Shown here in pieces: positions 1 to 9,827 of a DNA stretch of 64,000 nt (its first letter is position 1; each line of letters starts with the position of its first letter). This DNA comes from Desulfobacterales bacterium (GTDB lineage Bacteria > Desulfobacterota > Desulfobacteria > Desulfobacterales > JAFDDL01): NCBI GenBank assembly GCA_034003325.1, contig JAVEYW010000002.1, forward strand, positions 124,001 through 188,000, read 5' to 3'. The translations under genes and the position numbers were made by a program. Below the pieces are notes generated by a model, which did no database searches, was not told where the DNA came from, and worked only from the letters and a program-made list of their open reading frames with translations.

Positions 1-1267
1 AAAAATAGCCGTTTAATTGATTCTTAAAAATAAGCGGCACTGCCAGTTCCACCTGATTTTCCGTCATGTCCCTGAAAACGGCAGCCATACCCTTTTCGCT
101 CAGTCTCCGGTACAACTTTTGTTTTTCAACCGGATTTTGTTCTTTGAATAAACACCGGAGCAGGGGATGGCTTTGATCCAATAATTGGATGCACGACTGG
201 GGATCCTCCGGATAGCTGAAACAAATCGGGGCCCTACCATCCGCAGGAGTGACCACCAGCCGGCAGGCACGAACCCGCATCGTATCGACCACAGTTTGAA
301 TCAGCGTGTTCCCGATGGCATCCATATTCAGAACGGACACGATCGTTTTACTGATACGCTTGAGCGCTTGCTGATAATCGTACTTTTTCCTGAAAAAAAA
401 CCGGTCGATCAGATGCTGTATCTGTAATTTTAATGGCCCGAAAACTATCGCCACCAAGAGAAAGAAAAAAAAGGGGAACGCAACGGAGTTGAACACATCT
501 GCTCGGCTGAACAGCTTGGTCATCAGTGTCACAATAAGCGCATATAAGCAGGTCAGGCTCGCCGTTAAAACGGAGTAAACCAACCCCCTGTTGATAAAAG
601 TGTCCGTATGCAACAGGTTATGCTTAGAAAGGCCGTAGGCAAACAATGCCATGGGGATAAACGCAAAATTGCCCGGCGGATAAACGCAAACACCGTGAAT
701 GGGAAAAAAATTCAGCCCGTTTAAAACGCCAAGCCCGCCAAACCCGGCAAACACAAACCAAAGCTGCTTTTTCCGAAACGCCTCCGGCTCTTTTCGAACT
801 ACCCGGTAAACCAGCATGGACACATACGCGGTCGCCGCAACCCCGATAATGCCGAACAAAGGGTAAAGCGGCCCCGCTTTTGCAAAAAAGCCGAACGCAT
901 ACCGTGCCATATCAGAAATATACCAAGGCGTTAACGCCAGGCACATAAACAGAAACGCTATCCCGTGCGCAGCGGGAATTAAGAACCGCGGGGGTTTTTC
1001 CCCAAGGTAGGAATGAAAAAAATCAAGATAAAGCGGCACCAAAAAAGCGACAAAGAGATGATCCATCCGGCTGATCCACAGCGCCGCGATCCGGTTGCCG
1101 GTATTAAACGCATACAGGATATCCAGATACAGCAAGCTGGACAGAAGGCAGATCCATATGAATAATTTATTGGTTCTGTTCCTCGGAGCCTTAAAGTTTA
1201 TCAAAAGGCCCAGCCCGAAAAATCCCGACAACGACAAAAGCGGCGGCAAACTAAAATAAAGATCCAT
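1..1267 (-). CDS. Membrane sensor histidine kinase-like protein, C-terminal part outside window
   Basis: I translated this gene by hand because it runs off the left edge without a stop. The reading frame is open for 422 codons from an ATG at 1267 (MDLYFSLPPLLSLSGFF). The first ~290 residues hold about eight hydrophobic segments, like the 7TM-type sensor domain at the N-terminus of some histidine kinases. A charged linker follows (FFFRKKYDYQQALKRISK), then a region resembling a GAF domain (VLNMDAIGNTLIQTVVDTMR). The kinase core is not in the window, so the kinase assignment is an inference from this architecture. The gene lies 36 bp downstream of recN on the same strand, so co-transcription is possible. 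The Shine-Dalgarno (SD) sequence AAAGGAC is weak. Confidence 0.6.
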   Translation of the reverse strand, partial: MDLYFSLPPLLSLSGFFGLGLLINFKAPRNRTNKLFIWICLLSSLLYLDILYAFNTGNRIAALWISRMDHLFVAFLVPLYLDFFHSYLGEKPPRFLIPAAHGIAFLFMCLALTPWYISDMARYAFGFFAKAGPLYPLFGIIGVAATAYVSMLVYRVVRKEPEAFRKKQLWFVFAGFGGLGVLNGLNFFPIHGVCVYPPGNFAFIPMALFAYGLSKHNLLHTDTFINRGLVYSVLTASLTCLYALIVTLMTKLFSRADVFNSVAFPFFFFLLVAIVFGPLKLQIQHLIDRFFFRKKYDYQQALKRISKTIVSVLNMDAIGNTLIQTVVDTMRVRACRLVVTPADGRAPICFSYPEDPQSCIQLLDQSHPLLRCLFKEQNPVEKQKLYRRLSEKGMAAVFRDMTENQVELAVPLIFKNQLNGYF

Positions 1268-1303
1268 GGGCCCGGTCCTTTACTTGAGTGCAACTGGGGC
1301 TTT

Positions 1304-3010
1304 TTAAGTAGATCCTTTCGTGAGCATTTCCCGGGCGTGGGAGAGGGTCGCCGCAGTGATGGTAACCCCTCCGAGCATTCTGGCGATTTCTTGCATTCTC
1401 GCCGGCTCATCCAGGGGCAAAATCGTGGTGTGTGTACGGCCTTTGGACACCTGCTTGGCAATGTAATAATGATGGTTTCCGAACCTGGCAATCTGCGGCA
1501 AATGCGTAATGCAGAGAACCTGATGATACTTGGCCAGTTTCACCATTTTTTCCCCCACCATCTCCGCCACATCCCCGCCGATGCCGGCATCGACCTCATC
1601 AAAAACAACGAGTCCGACCGATTCGCTTTGCGCCGATATCGCCATCAACGCCAGCATTACACGAGAGAGTTCCCCACCCGATGCAATTTTGGACAACGGT
1701 TTTAAGGCCTCGCCCACATTCGGTGCGATCATGAAGGTCGCCCGATCCATGCCGCTTTCATCCATTAAGGCCTCGCCGAGCTTCAGGTACGCGTCCACAT
1801 TCTTTCCGGCCGGCACCTGCGTTAGGGAAACCTCAAATGTCGTATCCCTCATTTTCAAATCGGCCAGCTCTTTTTCCACCTGAACGGCAAACCCGACAGC
1901 CGCTTGCGTCCGTTTTTCAGAAAGCGACCTTGCTAAGGTGGCGGTCCGAGCGTACTTTTCATCCAGTTGGACGCGGATGGCGGCTATGTCCTCTGTAAGG
2001 GTTTCCATACCGGCCAACTCCGCCTCAATCGCTTCTCTGTGAGAAAAAACCGCGCCCAGATTTCCCCCATATTTTCTTTTGAGTTTATTCAGCACATCGA
2101 TTCGTGCTTCCACATTCTCAAGCAAACGCTCATCCATCTGCAATCGATCAGCATATGCCCTCAAGGCGGCAACGGCATCCTCTATTTGAAACTGGGTGTC
2201 GGTCAGCGTGGTGATCATGGGGGTAAGGTCCGAATCGATCCGGCCCGCGCTGGAAAGCGCTTTTAAGACGCCCGCCAGTTGCTCGACTACGGCACCCTGT
2301 TCGCCGTAGAGGGCTTGAATGCTGCCGTGCACTGCCTGATACAGCGCCTCGGCATGTTTTAACCGGGCACGCTCTTTTTCAAGCACGGTATCCTCTTCCG
2401 GGGCCGGTGCGATTTTATCGATCTCATTTTTTTGAAATTCAAGCAACGCCGCCTGCTCCTGACTGTGATTTTGAGAACGTTGCAGGGCCTTAAGCTTTTC
2501 CATCAACGGCAACATTTCCCGATAACAACTCGTCATCTGCTCTCTAAGCGGCACCAGTCCGCCGAACCGATCCAGTATCAGAAGATGCGTTTCTTCCCTT
2601 AAAAGGCCCTGATGAGCGTGCTGCCCGGATACGCATGCTAAATTTTCCGCAACTGCCGCAAGCAGTTGTGCGGTTGCCAGCCGCCCATTAATGTAAATTC
2701 GATGCTTATCGTGCCGGGAGATGATTCGGCGAATCAACAACCCCTCGGAAAATTCCAGGTTATACTCGGCCATAACCCTTGCCGTCGGTGTTTCGGGCTT
2801 AATGCGGAACAGGGCTTCCAGTTCCGCGCTATCAGCGCCGGTACGAACCAGTTCCGTGGACGCTCGGCCACCCAACAATAGATTGACGGCGTTGATGATG
2901 ATGGATTTTCCGGCACCCGTTTCACCGGTTAAAATTGTCAATCCTTCGGAAAAACGGATCGTCAAATCATCAATAATTGCAATGTTGCGTATGGTAAGTT
3001 CCTGAAGCAT
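1304..3010 (-). CDS. recN: DNA repair protein RecN
   Basis: RecN is an SMC-like ATPase that acts in double-strand-break repair. The 568-aa length is normal for the family. The N-terminus (MLQELTIRNIAIIDDLTIRF) leads into a Walker A motif GETGAGKS at residues 29-36. The middle (~150-350) is a long charged coiled-coil region. The C-terminal half has the ABC signature (IASGGELSRVMLAL) and a Walker B motif (VVFDEVDAGIGG), followed by the switch histidine context CITHLPQIARF. It is divergent from sat and upstream of the partial histidine kinase. Nothing in the gene looks broken. Confidence 0.96.
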   Translation of the reverse strand: MLQELTIRNIAIIDDLTIRFSEGLTILTGETGAGKSIIINAVNLLLGGRASTELVRTGADSAELEALFRIKPETPTARVMAEYNLEFSEGLLIRRIISRHDKHRIYINGRLATAQLLAAVAENLACVSGQHAHQGLLREETHLLILDRFGGLVPLREQMTSCYREMLPLMEKLKALQRSQNHSQEQAALLEFQKNEIDKIAPAPEEDTVLEKERARLKHAEALYQAVHGSIQALYGEQGAVVEQLAGVLKALSSAGRIDSDLTPMITTLTDTQFQIEDAVAALRAYADRLQMDERLLENVEARIDVLNKLKRKYGGNLGAVFSHREAIEAELAGMETLTEDIAAIRVQLDEKYARTATLARSLSEKRTQAAVGFAVQVEKELADLKMRDTTFEVSLTQVPAGKNVDAYLKLGEALMDESGMDRATFMIAPNVGEALKPLSKIASGGELSRVMLALMAISAQSESVGLVVFDEVDAGIGGDVAEMVGEKMVKLAKYHQVLCITHLPQIARFGNHHYYIAKQVSKGRTHTTILPLDEPARMQEIARMLGGVTITAATLSHAREMLTKGST

Positions 3011-3145
3011 GGCCTTAGTCAGACTCGAGCATGATGATGGGGATGGGGGTTTTCGATTACCGCTTTATGGCATACTGAACCGGGTTTGTAAAGCAAAGGG
3101 TGAAAACCGTTCCCCCAACATTCGCGAACACAATCGCGAAATCTC

Positions 3146-3172
3146 TTGACAAGTAGCCCTTTCCTTTATAAT
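3146..3172 (+). promoter_or_regulatory. Predicted sigma70-type promoter of sat
   Basis: A perfect -35 TTGACA at 3146-3151 is followed after 15 bp by a perfect -10 TATAAT at 3167-3172. The spacer is shorter than the usual 16-18 bp. It sits 73 bp upstream of the sat start, in the divergent recN-sat interval, and fits the high expression expected for sat. A clear SD (GGAAAGGAG, 3229-3237) precedes the gene. Confidence 0.6.
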
Positions 3173-3244
3173 CTCGTTACCTTTGGGCATATAGGTCGTG
3201 TTAAGCCTATCACATAAAATAAACGATTGGAAAGGAGACAAAAC

Positions 3245-4522
3245 ATGTCAAATTTGATTCCCCCGCATGGTGGAAAAGGCCTTACTTGCTGCCTTCTTGA
3301 AGGCGCGGAACTCGCGGCTGAAAAGAAAAAGGCCGAAGGCCTGAAACAAGTAGCGATCTCTCCCCGGGTCAAGGGTGACCTGATCATGATCGGTATCGGT
3401 GGGTTCAGCCCGCTTACGGGGTTTATGACCCGCGCCGACTGGAAAGGGGTTTGCGAAAACTTTCTGCTGCAAGACGGCACCTTCTGGCCCGTTCCGGTGA
3501 CGCTTGATGCCTCCAAGGCGGAAGCCGATGCGATCAAAGAAGGCGATGAAATCGCGTTGTATGATCCGGAAGGAAAAGAAATCATGGGCACCATGAAAGT
3601 GACCGAAAAATGGGCCATGAGCGCGGACGACAAAAAATGGGAATGTGAAAAAGTCTTCATGGGCGAAGGCACCAAAACCGCTGAGGATTTCTGGAAGATC
3701 GCCAAAGAAGACCATCCCGGCGTACAGATGGTGATGAATCAGAAAGATGTTTGCCTGGCCGGAACCGTAAAGGTGTTGAGCGAAGGCGAATATCCCGTTA
3801 AGTATAAAGGAATCTATCAGCGGCCAGCTGAATCCCGAAAGATTTTCGAAGACAGAGGCTGGAAAGAGGTTGCCGCGCTTCAGTTGAGAAACCCGATGCA
3901 TCGCTCCCATGAGTATCTGGCCAAAATCGCTGTTGAAGTCTGTGACGGCGTATTCATTCACTCTCTGGTCGGAAACCTGAAACCGGGCGACATTCCCGCA
4001 GAAGTTCGCGTTAAGTGTATTGATGTGCTCGTAAAAAATTACTTTGTGGAAGACAAGGTCGTTCAGGGCGGTTATCCGCTGGACATGCGCTATGCCGGAC
4101 CGCGTGAAGGCCTGTTGCATGCCACCTTCCGCCAGAACTACGGATGCTCCCGCATGATTATCGGCCGGGATCACGCCGGCGTGGGCGATTTCTACGGGAT
4201 GTTCGAAGCACAGACCATTTTTGATAAAATCCCGACCCCTGCCGAGCCCGGCAAGGCGTTGCTGTGCACCCCGCTGAAGATTGACTGGACTTTCTATTGT
4301 GTCAAATGTGACGGAATGGCCTCTCTTAGAACCTGCCCACACGGAAAAGAAGATCGCGTGCTTCTGTCCGGCACCATGCTGCGCAAGGGCTTATCCGAAG
4401 GCACCCCCATTGCGGATCACTTCGGCCGTGAAGAAGTTCTCGACATTCTTCGCGAGTACTATGCCGGCCTGACGGAAAAAGTAGCCATTAAAACACATGC
4501 GGCCGCTACCGGCCAAAAATAA
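3245..4522 (+). CDS. sat: Dissimilatory ATP sulfurylase (sulfate adenylyltransferase)
   Basis: Sat activates sulfate: ATP + sulfate gives APS + pyrophosphate, the first cytoplasmic step of sulfate respiration. The 425-aa protein has the active-site motif [13 protein letters not shown] (~residues 211-223, the Q-x-R-N-P-x-H-x-x-H signature) and [12 protein letters not shown] (~306-317). Near residue 350 it has the Cys cluster [16 protein letters not shown], typical of metal-binding sulfurylases in sulfate reducers. I chose ATG 3245 because GGAAAGGAG lies just upstream; an in-frame start at 3227 would sit before this SD. The gene is monocistronic and faces qmoC, the last gene of the aprBA-qmoABC series. 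Confidence 0.97.
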   Translation: MSNLIPPHGGKGLTCCLLEGAELAAEKKKAEGLKQVAISPRVKGDLIMIGIGGFSPLTGFMTRADWKGVCENFLLQDGTFWPVPVTLDASKAEADAIKEGDEIALYDPEGKEIMGTMKVTEKWAMSADDKKWECEKVFMGEGTKTAEDFWKIAKEDHPGVQMVMNQKDVCLAGTVKVLSEGEYPVKYKGIYQRPAESRKIFEDRGWKEVAALQLRNPMHRSHEYLAKIAVEVCDGVFIHSLVGNLKPGDIPAEVRVKCIDVLVKNYFVEDKVVQGGYPLDMRYAGPREGLLHATFRQNYGCSRMIIGRDHAGVGDFYGMFEAQTIFDKIPTPAEPGKALLCTPLKIDWTFYCVKCDGMASLRTCPHGKEDRVLLSGTMLRKGLSEGTPIADHFGREEVLDILREYYAGLTEKVAIKTHAAATGQK

Positions 4523-4546
4523 TCGCGTTTATATCATTCGTTAAAA

Positions 4547-4580
4547 GAAAGGGGCTTTTTACAAAGCCCCTTTCTTTTTT
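4547..4580 (+). terminator. Rho-independent terminator of sat
   Basis: A perfect 12-bp stem (GAAAGGGGCTTT / AAAGCCCCTTTC, 4547-4558 and 4563-4574) with a 4-nt loop is followed by a run of T. It starts 24 bp after the sat stop codon. Confidence 0.92.
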
Positions 4581-4596
4581 CTTTTATGGCCCACAA

Positions 4597-4633
4597 TCAA
4601 AAAGGGGCGATGCACAGCATCGCCCCTTTTTGA
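4597..4633. terminator. Second hairpin, probable terminator of qmoC (bidirectional)
   Basis: A perfect 17-bp inverted repeat (4597-4613 and 4617-4633, core AAAAAGGGGCGATGC) has a 3-nt loop. The A-tract on one arm and T-tract on the other give a U-run on either strand, so it can end qmoC transcription from the right and back up the sat terminator from the left. Confidence 0.85.
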
Positions 4634-4655
4634 TTAACTTAAAAACCCGCGCGAA

Positions 4656-5804
4656 TTATTTTCTGCCGGCGTATTCCATATAGGTCATGGCCACGGTTCG
4701 GTAAACCAGGTGCGCCAATTTAGAAAACGGCGTATAGGCGAACAGACTCCAGACAAAAATCAGATGCAAAAAATACACGATTGCGGACAGATCGTAAAGA
4801 CCGCCTAGTCGGAGCATTTCCGTGAGCATACCGGTGACGCCCAACCCCAGCACCAGTCCCACCAGCGACCAGTCCCAATAGCTGTTAACGCTTTTCGTGT
4901 TTGCAAGGCGGTTTTTCAGCAGCAAAAAGCCGCCGATCACGAGTGCGATACCCGCCACGTTCGCCAGCCACTTGATGGGATTGATCTGGCTGTAAGGCCC
5001 ATCAATGTGAAAGATCCATTCGGCCGCAAAAAAGCAACCCGTAACGATAAACAGGCCGATAAAGCCAAAGAGCACCATCATGTGAGCCGTTGAACGCTCT
5101 ACATTTTCCGTACACTCGTTAAATTTTTTATGGGTTGCGATCGTTGGCAGAATACGAAGGAAGGCTTGCCCGAACCCTTTCGGATCGATGGTTTCTTTAT
5201 CCGTTTTTCCTTCCGCCAGGGCATTGGCATGAATATCCGCCAAAAACCGCTTAAGGCCAAGGGCAAAAACAACGATCGCCGCCATAAAGGTGGGCACCAT
5301 AATGATATCCACCAGCAAATTGCCGATATAATCGGCCTGCCAGAGATGATCGCCAGTAGGCGCAAAATTGAGCCAATCCACGCCGAACATCTTAAGAATC
5401 AACCCGACCACGAGAATAATCACCGCCGGTATAGCCAGCAGAATCGGCAGCTTTTTAGGATCCTGTACCGCTTTGGCGATCACCTTCGGCGTTGCATAGT
5501 CCGAAACAGCATATGCCCGCACGGCCGCCAGCACATCACCCGGTTTAGCCCCTCGGGGGCAACGCGTGGTGCAATCCCCACAATTATGGCACAGCCAAAT
5601 GTCCGCATTACCGATCAGTTTGTCCTTTAATCCCCAGGCTGTGGCGATCATTTCTTTTCTGGGAAACGGCTTGTTTTCCGGCGAAATGGGGCACGCCACG
5701 GAGCAGGTCGCACACTGAAAACATTTTTTCACGTCCGCCCCGCCCAGCCGGATCACATCCTGAATAAAACTGATATCAGGATCCGCAAGGTATCTCTCCG
5801 CCAT
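4656..5804 (-). CDS. qmoC: Quinone-interacting membrane-bound oxidoreductase subunit QmoC
   Basis: QmoC is the membrane subunit that takes electrons from menaquinol and passes them through QmoAB to APS reductase. The 382-aa protein resembles an HdrC-HdrE fusion. The N-terminal iron-sulfur part has two 4Fe-4S motifs, CFQCATCSVACP (Cys28, 31, 34, 38) and CHNCGDCTTRCP (~83-94). The rest is a NarI-like membrane domain with about six hydrophobic segments from residue ~120 on and several His residues that could bind haem b. It is the last gene of the aprBA-qmoABC series, 58 bp after qmoB, and ends in the hairpin at 4597-4633. Confidence 0.95.
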   Translation of the reverse strand: MAERYLADPDISFIQDVIRLGGADVKKCFQCATCSVACPISPENKPFPRKEMIATAWGLKDKLIGNADIWLCHNCGDCTTRCPRGAKPGDVLAAVRAYAVSDYATPKVIAKAVQDPKKLPILLAIPAVIILVVGLILKMFGVDWLNFAPTGDHLWQADYIGNLLVDIIMVPTFMAAIVVFALGLKRFLADIHANALAEGKTDKETIDPKGFGQAFLRILPTIATHKKFNECTENVERSTAHMMVLFGFIGLFIVTGCFFAAEWIFHIDGPYSQINPIKWLANVAGIALVIGGFLLLKNRLANTKSVNSYWDWSLVGLVLGLGVTGMLTEMLRLGGLYDLSAIVYFLHLIFVWSLFAYTPFSKLAHLVYRTVAMTYMEYAGRK

Positions 5805-5862
5805 TGTGTTACCTCCTTATCATACCGAAGCCAGAAAACCGGCTTCGGATATCCGCTTAGAA

Positions 5863-8196
5863 TTAGAAGCCCTTAAAGGGGTTCGGTCCCAGTCCTTCGA
5901 TCACTTCAACAAAATCATTGATGATCTTCGGAATTTTGTCGTATTCATCAATGGCCAGGTTAAACTGGGCCACCCGCTCATTTTCAAGCGCCAAGCTTGC
6001 CAGCGCATCCCCGATTTTCTTCATTCGAATATCCGCCAGCTCACTGCCCTTGATAAAATGGCACTGATAATCATCCCCATGTTTGCATCCCAGAAGGAAC
6101 ACGCCATCCATCCCCTGACTTAAGGCGTCCTTGATCCAGATCACATTCATGGACCCCAGGCAGCGAATCGGAATAAGCCGAACATCGGCGGAATAGCTCA
6201 GTCCGTTCATTGCGGCAATGTCCAGGGCGGGCAACGCGTCGTTTTCACAGACAAGGCCGAGAATACGCATCGGGGGTTCACTGTAATCATCCTCGGAAGG
6301 AACGCCGACGGCCTTTACCATGGAACCGATACTATCGATGTTGTAATCGGCAAACCCGATAATCCGTTCCGGGCAAGCACCCATACAGGTGCCGCATCGT
6401 CGACATCGGGCCGGATTCGGTTTGGGCGTTCCCTTTTCATCATCATCCAGAGCGCCGAAAGGGCACTCTTCCGTACAACGCTTGCACTGCGTGCATCGTT
6501 GAAAAAAGAAGTCCGGAAAGGTCATGTCCCCGGATCTGGGATGAACAGCCACCCCGCGGTTGACAGATTCAATGCACTGAATCGCTTTTAAAGCGGCGCC
6601 GGCCGCATCTTCCATGGACTCTTCCACGGTCATGCTGCGACGAATACAACCCGCGGCATAAATACCAGTCCGTTGCGTTTCATAGGGAAAGCAGACATAG
6701 TTGGAGTCGACATATCCGTTAAAAAGGCCGATATCCCGGAAGCCGGGGCCTTGCCGATAAGCCAGGTTTACAACGGGATCATCCACGGTCACCGGCACCA
6801 TGCCGGTGGCAAGGACCACGAGATCCGCCTTGACCTGAATCTTTTCGCCCAACAGCGTGTTGTCCGCTTCCACAACCAAGCCGGCACCGTTTTGCGCAAC
6901 GTTGATCACTTCCCCCTTGGTCATAAAAATTCCCGGATCCTGCTGAATGCTTTTGTAGAAATTTTCGGAAAGACCGGGGGTCCGCATATGCTGATAGAAA
7001 ATATAGGCTTTTCCGTCCGGATAATCGGTTCGGACATATTTGGCCTGTTTCAGCGCCACCATGCTGGTAACCGAACCACAATAATCAAAATCTTTGTCGT
7101 CACCTTGCCCCGGGCTCTGAATAAACACCACGGATTTGGCTTCTTTTCCATCGGACGGCCTAATCAATTTTCCTTTGGCGGCTATTTCTTCAAACTGGGT
7201 GTTGGTGATGACATTCGGGTTGGATCCGAAGCCCAGATGCGCCAGCTCATCTGCCTTCGGCAGCCAGGGCCGCCAGCCGGCAGCCAGCACCACAGCGCCA
7301 AATTTTTCGCCGTTGGGGTCGAATTTCAGAATGTCGACCTTTCCCTGATTGTATTCCAAATATTTTTTATGAAGATTTTCAGCATCAAGTTCTTTGCCGC
7401 TCTCATCCACTCTCATTTCAGCCGGGAGCGGAAACGGCACGTCGAACTCGATCTTTTCATTCGGATTTTTCAATGTAACGGTAAAATTTCCGGGTTCGCC
7501 GGCGATACGGGCAACCACGGTGTTGGTTCGCACCGTGATGTTGGCATTGGACTGAACCTCGGCAACCTTGGCGGCTACAACCGGTGGAATCAGTTTATCA
7601 AAGGGCGCCGCCACCGGCAGCTGGCTGCGCCAGCCCTTGGCTTTTCCGCCCAGTGTGGCCTCTTTTTCCACGATTGTGACTTCATAGCCCGTTTTGGCCG
7701 CATCCAGCGCCGCCGCAATGCCGGCCATACCGCCACCGATAACCAATATCTTTTTCGACAGGCTTTCGACCTGATACGGTTCCGGCAGTTTGCATTTGGC
7801 CACCCGGGCAATCCCCATCTTCACATAATCTTCAGCCATCATCTGGACCCGATCGAATTTGTCGCTGTCCTGTTTTTCTTCTTCGGTCAGGGCTGGGAAT
7901 GCTGATCGGGGATGGCTCCATACCACGCCTTCCCGAAGGTTCACCCGGTCTACAATGCAGCCGTCGAACCGGAATACGTCAAAATTGACCCGGCGAGAAC
8001 AAGCACCGATGACCAGACCGTTGACGCCTTCAGCAATGTCTTTTTTCAACAACGCCACACCGTCCGTACCGCAAAGCATCTCGTGGGTTTTGCAGCTGAG
8101 CCCTTCTTCTTCTGCTACGCCGCATAGCGCCTCCACATTCAGAGATTCGCCGATGCCGCACCCTTTGCAGATATATACACCACTCTTTATATTCAT
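5863..8196 (-). CDS. qmoB: Quinone-interacting oxidoreductase subunit QmoB (HdrA/MvhD-like)
   Basis: QmoB is a cytoplasmic flavoprotein of the Qmo complex. At 777 aa it has an N-terminal CKGCGIGESL segment, then an HdrA-like FAD-binding fold (KILVIGGGMAGIAAALDAAK, ~150-170) and two ferredoxin-type clusters (CTQCKRCTEECPFG and CRRCGTCMGACPE, ~575-625). The C-terminal domain is MvhD-like (LIPIRCLGSMNV, LLGCKHGDDYQCHF). It starts 10 bp after qmoA with the SD TAGGAGG, so the pair is probably co-translated. The order qmoA-qmoB-qmoC is the standard one in sulfate reducers. Confidence 0.95.
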   Translation of the reverse strand: MNIKSGVYICKGCGIGESLNVEALCGVAEEEGLSCKTHEMLCGTDGVALLKKDIAEGVNGLVIGACSRRVNFDVFRFDGCIVDRVNLREGVVWSHPRSAFPALTEEEKQDSDKFDRVQMMAEDYVKMGIARVAKCKLPEPYQVESLSKKILVIGGGMAGIAAALDAAKTGYEVTIVEKEATLGGKAKGWRSQLPVAAPFDKLIPPVVAAKVAEVQSNANITVRTNTVVARIAGEPGNFTVTLKNPNEKIEFDVPFPLPAEMRVDESGKELDAENLHKKYLEYNQGKVDILKFDPNGEKFGAVVLAAGWRPWLPKADELAHLGFGSNPNVITNTQFEEIAAKGKLIRPSDGKEAKSVVFIQSPGQGDDKDFDYCGSVTSMVALKQAKYVRTDYPDGKAYIFYQHMRTPGLSENFYKSIQQDPGIFMTKGEVINVAQNGAGLVVEADNTLLGEKIQVKADLVVLATGMVPVTVDDPVVNLAYRQGPGFRDIGLFNGYVDSNYVCFPYETQRTGIYAAGCIRRSMTVEESMEDAAGAALKAIQCIESVNRGVAVHPRSGDMTFPDFFFQRCTQCKRCTEECPFGALDDDEKGTPKPNPARCRRCGTCMGACPERIIGFADYNIDSIGSMVKAVGVPSEDDYSEPPMRILGLVCENDALPALDIAAMNGLSYSADVRLIPIRCLGSMNVIWIKDALSQGMDGVFLLGCKHGDDYQCHFIKGSELADIRMKKIGDALASLALENERVAQFNLAIDEYDKIPKIINDFVEVIEGLGPNPFKGF

Positions 8197-8206
8197 GGAT
8201 TTCCTC

Positions 8207-9484
8207 CTACTTCCTCACCAGGGTTTGAATCGCCTTCAGCGCCATTCCGGTTGCATTCTGGTTGGACGACACCACATCCGCCGGTTTATTGGCGCAGCCT
8301 GCCGCAAACATACCGCCTTTATCGAAGTCGTTAATGATAAACCCGTCTTCGGTGTAGGTCAGATCGGCCGGCAATTTGGCGACGGATGCCGTGGGCTGCA
8401 TTCCCGTGGCTAACACAACCATGTCCACCGTCTGCCGGATCTTCTCTCCGGTAACCGCATTTTCAGCCACCACTGTAATCTGTTTGGTGCTTGAATCCTC
8501 ACCGACTTCCGCAACCTTGCCCTTGATGAAAAAGACATTCTTGTCGGCTTTGATTTGCTGATAGAATTTTTCGTATCGTTGCCCCGGTGCGCGCAGATCG
8601 ATGTAAAAAATGTATATCTTGGCATCCGGATATTGGGCCCGAATATAGGTGGCCTGCTTCAAAGAGGCCATACAGCAGATATAGGAGCAATAGGGAAGAT
8701 GGTTCTCATCCCGGGAACCGGCACATTGCACAAACGCAACGCTTTCAGGCGCCTTATTGTCCGAAGGCCGGGAAATAACCCCTTTGCTCGGTCCATTGGG
8801 AGCCGCCATGCGCTCCATCATCATGTTCGTGATAATATTGGAATACATGCCGAATCCCAGATTGTCGATGCGAGAGGCATCATAGGGCTGCCAGCCCGTG
8901 GCCCAAACGACCGCGCCCACCTTCAGATCAATCGTTTTTTCAGTCATGTCCAAATCAACGGCATCATACTTACAGGCGGCTTTACAGCGCCTGCCATCCT
9001 CGGTGCCGACAATCTGGGGGGAAATGACGTATCGGGACGGAAACGCCATTTCAAAGGGAAGATAGGCACCCTTGACTTTTTTCATGCCGAAGTCAAAATC
9101 GCTGGAAATTTCCGTTTCACAGGCGGCCGCACAATCCCCGCAGGCCGTACAATTTTCATTGACATACCGAGGATTCAATTTAATGCGAACATCGTAATTG
9201 CCCGGGGCTCCCGAGACTTTTTCCACTTCCGCCAAGGTGAACACTTTCACCCTGGGGTTGTCTTTAATCCTTCTAAAATTGATTTCAAGGCCACAGGTCG
9301 GAGGACATAGCTTGGGAAAATACTGATTCAGCTGCGCCACTCTTCCACCCAGGTAAGGATTCTTTTCGACCAAAAACACTTCGTACCCCACTTCAGCGGC
9401 TTCCAGGGCGGTGGTCAACCCGCTGATTCCGCCGCCAACAACCAAGATACTGCCACTTGCAGGGGCTCCTTTGTTTTCTGTCAT
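8207..9484 (-). CDS. qmoA: Quinone-interacting oxidoreductase subunit QmoA (HdrA-like)
   Basis: QmoA is an HdrA-like flavoprotein of the Qmo complex that delivers electrons to AprBA. The 425-aa protein opens with a Rossmann FAD motif (ILVVGGGISGLTTALEAAE, ~13-31), followed by the HdrA-type segment FPKLCPPTCGLE (~54-65). A single ferredoxin-like cluster CTACGDCAAACE lies near residue 114. A second FAD-binding segment (GMFAAGCANKPADV) is near the C-terminus. A good SD (GGAGGG) precedes the ATG. It is separated from aprA by a 343-bp interval containing a hairpin. Confidence 0.95.
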   Translation of the reverse strand: MTENKGAPASGSILVVGGGISGLTTALEAAEVGYEVFLVEKNPYLGGRVAQLNQYFPKLCPPTCGLEINFRRIKDNPRVKVFTLAEVEKVSGAPGNYDVRIKLNPRYVNENCTACGDCAAACETEISSDFDFGMKKVKGAYLPFEMAFPSRYVISPQIVGTEDGRRCKAACKYDAVDLDMTEKTIDLKVGAVVWATGWQPYDASRIDNLGFGMYSNIITNMMMERMAAPNGPSKGVISRPSDNKAPESVAFVQCAGSRDENHLPYCSYICCMASLKQATYIRAQYPDAKIYIFYIDLRAPGQRYEKFYQQIKADKNVFFIKGKVAEVGEDSSTKQITVVAENAVTGEKIRQTVDMVVLATGMQPTASVAKLPADLTYTEDGFIINDFDKGGMFAAGCANKPADVVSSNQNATGMALKAIQTLVRK

Positions 9485-9827
9485 GCTATCCCTCCGTACA
9501 TAAATATCGGTATTCGATTCGTTGGGTTATTTTCCATTCGGATCTTGCGTTTTCGATTGGTGCGGACCTGTTCCGCTCCTTCAGGCAATATCCTTTGCAA
9601 ACCTGATCAAAGTCAAAGCTGGACACTCTAAACCACTGCAGGTCCGTTGGTTTCAGAATTTCCAGTTTTACCCTTCATAAGGCCATAAGGATATCGCCCA
9701 AAGCCGGTGCCTGATTCGCGCTTCGGTCCGCCGATTATTAATAAGATGCCCCCAGGGCGTCCCATGGACGCCTGGAGGCATGGTCTTGCATTTCGTTATC
9801 GGCCGGATAGCGCCGAAACGTCATTCA
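9485..9827 (-). other. aprA-qmoA intergenic region with a hairpin downstream of aprA
   Basis: There is no gene in this 343-bp interval. On the minus strand, just after aprA, an inverted repeat at 9747-9780 (GCCTCCAGGCGTCC / GGACGCCCTGGGGGC around ATG) forms a GC-rich stem with one mismatch and one bulge and no U-run. It may stabilise the aprBA message or attenuate read-through into qmo. A smaller repeat (GCGGA-N5-TCCGC) lies at 9562-9576. I saw no convincing promoter for qmoA here. Confidence 0.45.

Noticed and set aside
3248-4342. 364-aa minus-strand ORF inside sat
   Set aside because: Antisense to sat; His/Phe-rich composition typical of shadow frames.
6673-7905. 410-aa plus-strand ORF inside qmoB
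   Set aside because: It is antisense to qmoB, shows no family motifs, and arises from codon bias of the real gene.
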